Under the pieces are notes generated by a model. That model was not told the DNA's origin and did no database searches. It worked only from the letters and a program-made list of their open reading frames with translations. Shown in pieces: positions 24,686 through 32,147 of a stretch of DNA of 33,573 bases (positions are counted from its first letter, which is position 1; each line of letters opens with the position of its first letter). The translations under genes and the position numbers were made by a program. This DNA is from Pseudomonadota bacterium (lineage in GTDB: Bacteria > Myxococcota_A > UBA796 > SXON01). Location of the stretch: positions 1 to 33,573 of the forward strand of contig JAUXQH010000113.1 of NCBI GenBank assembly GCA_030685065.1, written 5' to 3'.

Positions 24686-26376
24686 CAACGCATCCCCCAA
24701 ACGTCGGCCCAGGCCGCCGTGTCACAGGCATAGTCGGCGTTCGGGGCGGTCACCAACGTCAGGGGCCCGGGCGACACCGCGACGTCGAAGGCCTCGGCGA
24801 GCTGGTAGTTCGTGATCGTGCCGCTCTGCCAGAGCGTCTCACCCTGGGAGATGGCGAACGTGGCGCCGTCCCCGCAGCGCTGGGCCCAGTCCTGGAGCCC
24901 CGCCTTGCCCACGAGGCGGGTGACACCGTCGGGAATGGTCAGAGTGACGGTGCTCGGTGCGTGCGCGAAGGCCCCCGTGCAGCTGTGCTCGCCGGCCACG
25001 TTGAAGCCGGGCGCCCAATAGGTCCGGTCGACGAGCAGCTCCCCCCAGCCCACCGTGCCGGCCGGCCCCATCGCGGCGAGCGGGACGGCGTCCGGCGGGG
25101 CGACGCAGGGTGCGACCTCGCCTCCGGCGAGGCCCGAAAGCCGGGTGTGCAGGAACAACCGCACGTCGTGGCGGCGCTGATCGAACGAAGGCCCGTAGCC
25201 GAGCACGTCCGCGTAGACGTCGTCCCGGATGAGCGCGGCAGCGGCGGACGCCTCGGAATCGACCACCTCCCACGCCATTGCGGCGCCAAGCAGCTCGTCC
25301 ACGAGCGCGTCCGGGTCGAGGCCCAGGGCGAGGCTCCGCGTGAGCACGGGGTCGGTGTAGGCCGCGCCGGTGATGGGGTTGATGGCCCACGGGGAGGTAG
25401 CCCAGGGTGCCCGGGGATCGACCGTGAGGGCCGCGGAGAAGTAGTAGCCGCCGAGGTCGACGTCGAAATCCCAGGGCAGGATGTGCCACACGCCGCCGTC
25501 GTCGTAGAGGTAGTAGTTGTTCCCGTCCGCCGAGAACGCGTCCATCGAGCCCATCGCCGAGCGGGCCACGCTCTCCCGCCCGAAATTCACCAGATCCAAG
25601 GCGGCGGCGAATTGGTCGTCGGTGCCCGCCGCCACGATCTCCGAGAGCGCGACCAGGTCGGTGCCGTCACTGTCGACGGAAGTCTGCGGCTCGAACCAAA
25701 ACAGCCCGTCCGTCATCGGGTTGAGCCCCTGGGCGTAGTAGCCGGAGTTCATCCCGTACAACACCCCGTCGTCGTTGCCGAACCAGCGCTCGACGAAGCG
25801 ATCGTCGATGCTCTCGAGCACGACGAAGAAGCCGGCGGCAGCGCCGTTCACGGTCACGCGGGCCCACCCGGTACGCGCGGCGGGGACGCCGAAGCGCCGC
25901 ATGATCCCAGTGGCGAGGTATTCGTTGAGGTAGCCCACGTCCTGGGAGCTGTTGTCGAGCTTCAGCTCGTCGAGGCCCGCGAACTCCTGCCCGGGGACCA
26001 GGCGGTCGAAGCTCAGCTTCAGGGAGGGCTTGCCCGCGATCTCGCTGCCCTGCCCGAACGCGCGGACGGCGATGTCGCCGATTACCACCTGCTCGGGGTC
26101 GGCCTCGGCTCCCCAGCGGAACGTGGCCGGGTGCCAGGCCTCCGCCCAGGGATTGTCTCGGATCTCGGCCCAGTCGGCCTCGGACATCTCGAGGGCCACG
26201 GTCGCGATGCGCGTGGGATCGAAGACGGCGTCGGTCGGGTCGACTGCTCCGGCGGTGTCCTGGCCGGGGAGCACCTCCGGCAGCTGATCCTCGCGGTCTG
26301 CCGAGGGGTCCGTCGAGGGGTCGTGCGGCCGGCCGGGGGACACGCTGGTGGCGGTGCAGGCGAGAAGGAGGAGCAC
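24685..26376 (-). CDS. CotH-kinase family lipoprotein with NPCBM-like C-terminal domain
   Basis: A 563-residue lipoprotein, GTG start, leader MLLLLAC (Cys7). Residues about 55-400 match the CotH family, whose founding spore-coat member is a secreted protein kinase: KPSLKLSFDRL and LDELKLDNSSQD, GYLNEYLATGIMRRFGVPA, a VTVNGAAAGFFVVLESID strand, and the metal-binding-like WHILPWDFDVDLGG (WDFD at 302-305). Residues about 445-563 resemble an NPCBM carbohydrate-binding module (HAPSTVTLTIPDG, CGDGATFAISQGETLW, FDVAVSPGPLTLVT, DTAAWADVW). It may be displayed on the outer membrane. AAGGTGG precedes the start, overlapping a GCTACAAG element. The downstream micro-ORF and SGNH gene are likely co-transcribed. 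Confidence 0.85.
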   Translation of the reverse strand: MLLLLACTATSVSPGRPHDPSTDPSADREDQLPEVLPGQDTAGAVDPTDAVFDPTRIATVALEMSEADWAEIRDNPWAEAWHPATFRWGAEADPEQVVIGDIAVRAFGQGSEIAGKPSLKLSFDRLVPGQEFAGLDELKLDNSSQDVGYLNEYLATGIMRRFGVPAARTGWARVTVNGAAAGFFVVLESIDDRFVERWFGNDDGVLYGMNSGYYAQGLNPMTDGLFWFEPQTSVDSDGTDLVALSEIVAAGTDDQFAAALDLVNFGRESVARSAMGSMDAFSADGNNYYLYDDGGVWHILPWDFDVDLGGYYFSAALTVDPRAPWATSPWAINPITGAAYTDPVLTRSLALGLDPDALVDELLGAAMAWEVVDSEASAAAALIRDDVYADVLGYGPSFDQRRHDVRLFLHTRLSGLAGGEVAPCVAPPDAVPLAAMGPAGTVGWGELLVDRTYWAPGFNVAGEHSCTGAFAHAPSTVTLTIPDGVTRLVGKAGLQDWAQRCGDGATFAISQGETLWQSGTITNYQLAEAFDVAVSPGPLTLVTAPNADYACDTAAWADVWGMR

Positions 26377-26490
26377 GCCACCTTGTAGCAGATCCGCCGG
26401 TCAGGTTGGAGGCTCACGGACCGACGGCTCGGCCGGCTGCGCGTTGACGGCGCGGGAGGACGCCACCGTGTGCCGGACGCCCGACTACAG

Positions 26491-26628
26491 TCAGGACCCG
26501 AGGCACACCTCGCCCGCGTCCACGCCGTCCACCGTGAGCAGGCCGCAGCCATCACACGCGACATCCCCGTCGAAGGTGACCGTCAGGTTTGGGGGAACCT
26601 CGAGCCATCCCGGCTGTCCCAGCGTCAT
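26491..26628 (-). CDS. Orphan 45-residue ORF with CDxCG...DG...C motif
   Basis: ATG 26628 to TGA 26491 encodes 45 residues containing VACDGCGLLTVDGVDAGEVC. This CDxCGxxxxDGxxxGxxC motif also ends the lipoprotein at 8306-9226. GAGGAA sits 11 bases before the start, and a TAG in the same frame stands just upstream, so the reading frame is closed. It looks like the C-terminal end of a larger lipoprotein of that type, left behind after deletion, but a free-standing small protein cannot be excluded. Its ATG overlaps the ATG of the opposite NlpC/P60 gene in a shared CATG. Confidence 0.4.
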   Translation of the reverse strand: MTLGQPGWLEVPPNLTVTFDGDVACDGCGLLTVDGVDAGEVCLGS

Positions 26629-27217
26629 GCTCGCCTATTTCCTCGCTTGCTCCACCGCCGACGTCGAGCCCGTCGTGGGTGCGGCCCCAGTTACCACCGC
26701 ACCGGAACCGCCCCCTGCCGCGGAACCCGAGATCCCGACGCCCATCGTCATGGCGGCGCGGCAGTACATGGGCCGCCCCTATCGTTTCGGTGGGCGGGGG
26801 GCGCAGCTCGACTGTATGGGCCTGGTGTTCCTCGCGTGGGCCGATGCGACGGGCGGAAACTGGCGCAAATTATCTGTCAACCCCACCCGGATCGTCGCGC
26901 GCCGACAGCTCGGCCCTGCGGTCGAGAGCCTCGCCGGCGTCCCCACCGAGCGAATTGACTGGGACCTGCTGAAGCCGGGCGACGTGATCTTCCTCCTCGG
27001 GCCCACGCAGAACCCGGCCGAGCCCGCGATCGCGACTGTCGACGGGGTGCCGGAGTGGGTCTGGCACATGGGCCTCTACAGCGGTGGTGCGGAGCGTCGC
27101 TTCGTGGTCGGTGACCACTTCCACGGGCGTGTCTCCGAGCTCGCGCTGCCGGCGTATCTGACCCGGTACGCCGACTGGTATGACGCAATCTTCGTCACGC
27201 GGCCGGCGGCTCGGTGA
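26627..27217 (+). CDS. NlpC/P60-family lipoprotein (peptidoglycan cysteine peptidase)
   Basis: A 196-residue predicted lipoprotein with leader MLAYFLAC, a Pro/Ala/Glu-rich spacer and an NlpC/P60 domain (about 42-190). YRFGGRGAQLDCMGLVF holds the catalytic Cys, and VWHMGLYSGG the catalytic His; HFHGRV may give the third polar residue. Family members hydrolyse peptide bonds in peptidoglycan stems in the periplasm. PGDVIFLL is also typical. The frame is open to 26348, but the short lipoprotein leader is taken as the start; no good ribosome site precedes it. Flanked on both sides by minus-strand fragments of repeat-protein genes. Confidence 0.82.
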   Translation: MLAYFLACSTADVEPVVGAAPVTTAPEPPPAAEPEIPTPIVMAARQYMGRPYRFGGRGAQLDCMGLVFLAWADATGGNWRKLSVNPTRIVARRQLGPAVESLAGVPTERIDWDLLKPGDVIFLLGPTQNPAEPAIATVDGVPEWVWHMGLYSGGAERRFVVGDHFHGRVSELALPAYLTRYADWYDAIFVTRPAAR

Positions 27218-27218
27218 G

Positions 27219-27289
27219 CGCGAAGTAAGTCCTCGTCGCCGTTGCCGTCGTGGTCGCCGTCGAAGCCATCGTACGCGTCGTATAGGACG
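27219..27289 (-). pseudogene. Fragment of a DxDGD-type repeat gene
   Basis: On the minus strand this stretch reads DAYDGFDGDHDGNGDED, a calcium-loop-like run as in MopE or thrombospondin-3 repeats, with no start, stop or further repeats in place. Probably a relic between the NlpC gene and the WSC gene; chance cannot be excluded. Confidence 0.3.
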
Positions 27290-27330
27290 CGGGCCGACAA
27301 AGTGACACGCCGCGACACGCCTCGTCCGGT

Positions 27331-27360
27331 GGAACGTGTCTACACCGGGGGAGTGTCGTA
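27331..27360 (+). promoter_or_regulatory. Candidate ECF-type promoter for the WSC/spherulin gene
   Basis: GGAAC at 27331-27335 and GTCGTA at 27355-27360 resemble ECF sigma -35 and -10 elements, but the 19-base spacing is somewhat long. The ribosome site GGAGGAGG follows at 27377-27384, just before GTG 27389. Confidence 0.3.
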
Positions 27361-27388
27361 AGAAAAAGCGAACTCGGAGGAGGCAACG

Positions 27389-28846
27389 GTGTACACGCCC
27401 CACCTGGCTCGGCGAACGCCGCTCGGCATCGCCACCCTGACGTTGTTCCTCGCGACCGTGGTCGGGGCCGGCGCCTCGACCGGAGGCGCGCCCGGTGGCG
27501 GGACCGCTGCCGAAGGCGGCGGCAGCACGGGCGCTAGTGGCTACGTCGGCTGCTTCAAGGACACCGGGGAGCGCGACCTGGACGGGCACCTCGAGTTCAC
27601 GCAGACCAACTCGCCCGAGACGTGTATCGAGACCTGCCTCGACCTTGGCTTCGCCTATGCCGGCGTCCAATGGGGACAGGCGTGCTTGTGTGGCGACAGC
27701 TACGGCAGGTACGGCCCGGCCACCAACTGTGACATGACGTGCACGGGCGATCCGGCGGAAACCTGCGGCGGCTTCGCGGCGAACGAAGTGTGGACAACGG
27801 GCAAGAGTGAAGCACGACCTCAGCCGTCCGGCTCGACCGGGACTGCTTGTTCACAAATCGCGATTCCATCGTACTTCTATCCTGGATCGCTCTGGGATCA
27901 GGCGGTTTCCGGGGCTCCCAAGGTGGGGATCCTGATCGCCAATCCGGACAGCGGGCCAGGGGGGTCGGTAGACCCCGAGTACGTATCTGCCGTGACGAAA
28001 GCCAAGGCTGCCGGAGTTCGGGTAATAGGATACGTCTACACCAGTTATGGAAATCGAAGTGCCGCTGAAGTCAAGGCGGACATCGAAAAGTACAAGAGCT
28101 GGTATCAGGTGGATGGCATCTTTCTCGATGAGGTGTCCGATCAAGCGGGCTTGATTCCATACTACCAGGACGTTGCGGATTACGTTCGCGCCGGTCAGGG
28201 AAGCCTGGTCATGCTCAATCCTGGGGTCTATCCGGACGAAGGCTACATGAATGTCGGGGACATCGTAGTAGTCTTCGAGGATGACTACTCGGTCTATTTG
28301 AATGCGACGGTTCCAAGCTGGGCATCGAACTACCCGCCCTCCAAATTCTCGCATCTGGTCTATGCCGCGCCAGATGGCGCCGCGCTGGACCGGGCCGCGA
28401 GCTTGGCTGGTCAGCGAAACGCAGGCTACATCTATGTCACTTCCGACATACTGCCCAATCCTTGGGATGAGCTGCCCAGCTACTGGTCGTCGGAACTGGC
28501 CTTGGCGTGCAGCTCGCCCACGACCACGGGCGGCGGTCCCACGGCGCCAGCCCCCACGGAGCCTCCGGCTCGTGGCTACATCGGATGCTTCAAGGACACC
28601 GGGGATCGCGACCTGAACGGGTACCTCGAGTTCACCCAGACCAACTCGCCCGAGGCCTGTATCGAGACCTGCCTCGACCTTGGCTTCGCCTATGCCGGCG
28701 TCCAATGGGGACAGGCGTGCTTGTGTGGCGACAGCTACGGCAAGTACGGCCCGGCCACCAACTGTGACATGACATGCACGGGCGATCCGGCGGAAACCTG
28801 CGGCGGCTTCGCGGCGAACGGAGTGTGGGCAACGGGCAAAAAGTGA
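27389..28846 (+). CDS. Secreted WSC - spherulin-4 (GH135-like) - WSC protein
   Basis: A 485-residue secreted protein: signal peptide (about 1-28), Gly/Ala-rich linker, WSC domain (52-139), spherulin-4-like domain (about 156-375), Pro/Thr linker, second WSC domain (397-484). WSC domains are Cys-rich carbohydrate binders. Spherulin-4 proteins include the fungal GH135 glycosidase Sph3, which cuts galactosaminogalactan; its catalytic Asp-Glu pair and distal Glu match Asp247-Glu248 (FLDE) and Glu297 (VVFED). The two WSC domains are identical at 80 of 88 residues. The central domain uses A/T-ending codons and is much lower in GC than its flanks, suggesting separate acquisition. GTG start with a strong GGAGGAGG. 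Substrate unproven. Confidence 0.88.
   Translation: MYTPHLARRTPLGIATLTLFLATVVGAGASTGGAPGGGTAAEGGGSTGASGYVGCFKDTGERDLDGHLEFTQTNSPETCIETCLDLGFAYAGVQWGQACLCGDSYGRYGPATNCDMTCTGDPAETCGGFAANEVWTTGKSEARPQPSGSTGTACSQIAIPSYFYPGSLWDQAVSGAPKVGILIANPDSGPGGSVDPEYVSAVTKAKAAGVRVIGYVYTSYGNRSAAEVKADIEKYKSWYQVDGIFLDEVSDQAGLIPYYQDVADYVRAGQGSLVMLNPGVYPDEGYMNVGDIVVVFEDDYSVYLNATVPSWASNYPPSKFSHLVYAAPDGAALDRAASLAGQRNAGYIYVTSDILPNPWDELPSYWSSELALACSSPTTTGGGPTAPAPTEPPARGYIGCFKDTGDRDLNGYLEFTQTNSPEACIETCLDLGFAYAGVQWGQACLCGDSYGKYGPATNCDMTCTGDPAETCGGFAANGVWATGKK
27542..27805 (+). repeat. WSC-domain direct repeat, copy 1
   Basis: Codes for residues 52-139 of the WSC/spherulin protein. It is almost identical at DNA level to 28577-28840, including long unbroken runs around 27634-27700, so the duplication or gene conversion is recent. 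Confidence 0.85.
28577..28840 (+). repeat. WSC-domain direct repeat, copy 2
   Basis: Second copy of the 264-base repeat, differing from copy 1 by eight amino acids. Recombination between the copies would remove the spherulin-4 domain in frame. Confidence 0.85.
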
Positions 28847-28849
28847 AGT

Positions 28850-28920
28850 GGGGCCCCCCGCCGACCGCCGCCTCGCCGCCAGCGCGAGCACCCCGAGCAG
28901 CAGCGACCACGCCGCGCCGG
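28850..28920 (-). pseudogene. Out-of-frame MYXO-CTERM tail remnant
   Basis: On the minus strand, directly after the TAG at 28921, one frame reads AGAAWSLLLGVLALAARRR, a hydrophobic helix plus Arg cluster as at the end of MYXO-CTERM proteins. It is not in frame with the MopE repeats before it, and no stop follows before the opposite WSC gene. It appears to be the original 3' end of the broken gene next door. Confidence 0.5.
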
Positions 28921-31402
28921 CTACCAGGTCCCGGCGTCGATCGCGTCGATGTCGATGGTCCCGTCGCAGTCGTTGTCGGCGCCGTCGCAGACCTCGTCGG
29001 CGTCGGGGTTCACCGTGCCGAGCCCGTCGTCACACTCCTCGCACGCGGCGAAGCCGTCGGCGTCCGCGTCCACCAGCCCGGACGACCCGTCGCAGTTGTA
29101 GTCCGCGGGATCGGCGCAGTCGTCCTCGATGGCGCCGGGGTTGTACGCCGCGCTGGCGTCGTCGCAGTCGCCCGCGGAAGCCAGATCGGTCGCCTCGCCC
29201 GCGCCGTCGCACAGCAGGTCCGCGCTCTCGACGGTCCCGCCGCCCGCCGAAGTGTACCCGTCGTCGTCGGCATCCACGTAGCAATCCTCGCCGCCGTCGC
29301 AGTTCTGGTCGCGCTCGTCGCCCGCGAGCTCGGTGGCCGCGGGATTTACCGTGGCATCCGTGTCATCGCAGTCTGTCGCGGGATCGGTTGCCAGCGCCTC
29401 ACCCGCGCTGTCACACGCCAGGTTGGAGCTCGAAATGACGCTTGTGGCATCGGGGCGGTAGCCGTCATCGTCGGCGTCGACATAGCAGCTCTCGGCGCTG
29501 TCACAGTTCTGGTCGACCTGATCGCCCGCCATCTCCGTCGCGTCCGGGTTGATTGCCCCGTCGGCATCGTCGCACTCCTCGCACGCCGCCCATCAACCGC
29601 GGCGGGGTTCACGCTCGAGTCGGTGTCGTCGCAGTCGCCCGTAGGGTCGAGATCGCTCGCCTCCCCTGCCCCGTCGCACGCGACGGACCCGGAGATGACG
29701 CTCGTCGCATCCGGCCGGTAGCCATCGCCGTCGGCATCCACGTAGCAGGTGTCCCCGCCGTCGCAGTCGCTGTCGATGCCGTCGCCCGTGACCTCCGCCG
29801 CGACCGGAGACACCGACGCGTCCAGGTCGTCGCACTCTTCACAGGCGGCCCAGCCGTCGCCATCCGCGTCGGCATACAGCGTCGATCCGTCGCAATTGTA
29901 GTCGCTGGCATCGGAGCAGTCGGTCTCGGCGGCGGCCGGGTTGTAGGCCGTCGAGGTGTCGTCACAGTCCCCGGTCAGAGCGCTGGAGAGCGCCTCCCCG
30001 TCGTCATCGCAATCGCCATCGGAGGAAGCGACCGTGGACGTGCCGTCCGGACGATAGCCGTCATCATCCGCGTCCGCGTAGCAGAGCTCGGCGCTGTCGC
30101 AGGCCTCATCCGTGCCGGAGCCGGTGATCTCCGTCGCTGCGGGGTACGCGGTCGCGTCGGAATCGTCGCAGTCGAGGTCCGCCGCCGCGAGGGCCTCGCC
30201 GTGGGCCGTACACGCCGCGTCGGGCGACGCGACGACGAACGCCGTGCGCGCACCGTCGTCGTCGCCATCGACGTAGCAGCTCTCCGTGCCGTCGCAGTCC
30301 CGGTCCACCGCATCGCCGGGTAGCTCGGCCGCGGCTGGGTGGATGGTGGTGGCAGCATCGTCGCAGTCGGTGGTGTCCGCGACGTAGCCGGACGGGAGGT
30401 CGCAGTAGAGACCCGTGGTGGCACTGCCGTAGCCATCCGCGTCGGCGTCCACGTAGAAGGTGCTCTTCCCGTCAGCACCGGAGTCCGCGTCATCCGCCAG
30501 GCCGTCACAATCCTCTTCCGTGTCGGCGGTGTCACACACCTCGGTCGCGGCGGGGCTGATCGCCGCCAGCGCATCGTCACAATCGGTGCTCACCGTCGCG
30601 AAGCCCGTGCCCGGGGGATCGCAGTAGCCCGTGCTGGAGGTCGAGCCGGTCCACGCCGCGCTCGTCGCCAGTCCCGACGACGACCCGAGGTACACGTACG
30701 CCCGGCCCTCGTCCGTCGAGCCGTTGTCGTAGAGGTACGCCCCGACCACCACGTCGCCGTACCCGTCCCCGTTCACGTCCCCCGCCGACGTCGCCGAGCG
30801 CCCGAAGTACGCGCCGGACTGGTCCGACTCCGCCGTCCACGCCTCGCTGGTCGCCAGCCCGGACGACGACCCGAGGTACACGTACGCACGGCCCTCGTCC
30901 GTCGAGCCGTTGTCGTAGGCGTACGCCCCGACCACGACGTCGCCGTACCCGTCCCCGTTCACGTCCCCCGCCGACGCCACCGCAAGCCCGAAGGACGCGG
31001 ACGCCTGGTCCGACTCCGCCGTCCACGCCGCGCAACGCGCGCACGAGCTCGTCGTTCTGCCACAGGGTGACGGGCCCCTCCACTTCGACACACGACGGGG
31101 AATCGACGAGGTAGGACGCCTGCTCCGTGGCATCGTCCCCCTCGCCCCAGCGGATGCTGACCGCGTGGAACCCGCACGCCAGCGGCAGGGTGCGGGTGCC
31201 TTCGAGGGCGGCGGCGCAGCTGTCGCCGTAGCCGGGATCCCCCCCGTCCACGGTGTAGCAGACGTCGAGGTCGTCGAGGCCGACGACGCGGATGCTCGCG
31301 TCCTCCTCGGTGAGCGTCGTGCCGGAGGCGGGATCGAAGTGGGACGCGGCCCGCTCGACCCGCGCGGCAGGCGGGCAGGACGAGGCCGAGGACGGAGCGC
31401 AT
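28921..31402 (-). pseudogene. Broken FG-GAP / MopE-repeat surface-protein gene
   Basis: Reading 5' to 3' on the minus strand: ATG 31402 opens a short signal-like MRSVLGLVLPAC. In another frame, to about 31030, lies a domain with CYTVDGGDP and LWQNDELVRAL (chitobiase-like). In the next frame, about 31030-29605, are two FG-GAP units (GDVNGDGYGDVVVGAY) and about seven MopE-like units. Back in the earlier frame, 29600-28921, come three or four more units ending at a TAG after DAGTW. At 29600 the sequence jumps from VNPAAV to the WAACEECDD of the next unit, missing about 25 codons plus an odd base count. Each segment has clean codon use, so decay is recent, or the assembly collapsed repeats. As written no full-length protein can be made. 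Confidence 0.65.
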
Positions 31403-31480
31403 CTCCCGATTCTTACCTCTTTCCCGGCGGGTGGCCGTCGGGACACGGGGAACATCGCCGCGCGGGCGATAGGGGCCCGG

Positions 31481-32002
31481 ATGGCACTGCTCCTCCTCCT
31501 CCAATCCACGGCCCTGGCGGCCGCGCTTCCCGAGCACCTCCTCCTCGCGGACATCGGCCTGCACGTGGTCGGCGTGGGCTACCAGCACACGATCGGGCCG
31601 CGGTTAGCGGCGCAGGTGGCGCTCGAGGCGTACACCCCGTGGACCCAGAACATCGATCTGCTCGGCCTCTCCGGGGCCGCCGCGACCGGGGACACCAACG
31701 GCGCGGTCGTGCGGGCGCGCGCCTACGTCTACCCCTTCGGGGCCGCCCCGACGGGGCTCTGGGTTTCTCCCTTCGCCCAGGCCGGGGTGGGCTGGGCGAC
31801 GCGCGACGAGCAGCGGGAAGCCGGTCCCCTGTGGGCCGCGGGCGCGAGCGTCGGGTACGCGGGGCTGGTGGGGCGCCACTTCCACCTGACGTTCGGCCTC
31901 GGCGCTCAATATCACACCGCCACCTACCCCGGCGGAGCCGGATCCCCGAGCTTCTCCCGCTTCTATCCGACGTTGGACGGGAGCGTCGGCTACGCCTTCT
32001 GA
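31481..32002 (+). CDS. Outer-membrane beta-barrel-like protein
   Basis: A 173-residue exported protein with a signal peptide lacking basic residues (MALLLLLQSTALAAA). The mature part alternates hydrophobic and polar residues with many Gly and aromatic positions (LHVVGVGYQHTIG, RARAYVYPFG, WVSPFAQAGVGWA, HLTFGLGAQYHTATY) and ends in an aromatic residue, GYAF, as outer-membrane barrels do. About eight strands fit this length. ATG 31481 is chosen for AGGGG five bases upstream and the signal peptide. It is divergent from the broken MopE gene. Role unknown. Confidence 0.72.
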   Translation: MALLLLLQSTALAAALPEHLLLADIGLHVVGVGYQHTIGPRLAAQVALEAYTPWTQNIDLLGLSGAAATGDTNGAVVRARAYVYPFGAAPTGLWVSPFAQAGVGWATRDEQREAGPLWAAGASVGYAGLVGRHFHLTFGLGAQYHTATYPGGAGSPSFSRFYPTLDGSVGYAF

Positions 32003-32004
32003 AC

Positions 32005-32020
32005 GCTCCCGGCGGGGAGC
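32005..32020 (+). terminator. Short GC hairpin after the beta-barrel gene
   Basis: GCTCCC-GGCG-GGGAGC forms a perfect 6-bp stem with a 4-base loop, starting 3 bases after the stop. No T-run follows. A second GC-rich inverted stretch (GGGGCCCCGCCGGGGCG) lies at about 32034-32050. Confidence 0.45.
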
Positions 32021-32147
32021 CGGACCGGAGATCGGGGCCCCGCCGGGGCGCCCGACCGATCGCGGACGCCACCCCGCGGGTCCGGTGGCGTGGTCGCCAG
32101 GGAAGGTGGGGGCGCTCACCGACGCGACCCCGTAGTACCCTGCGCCG

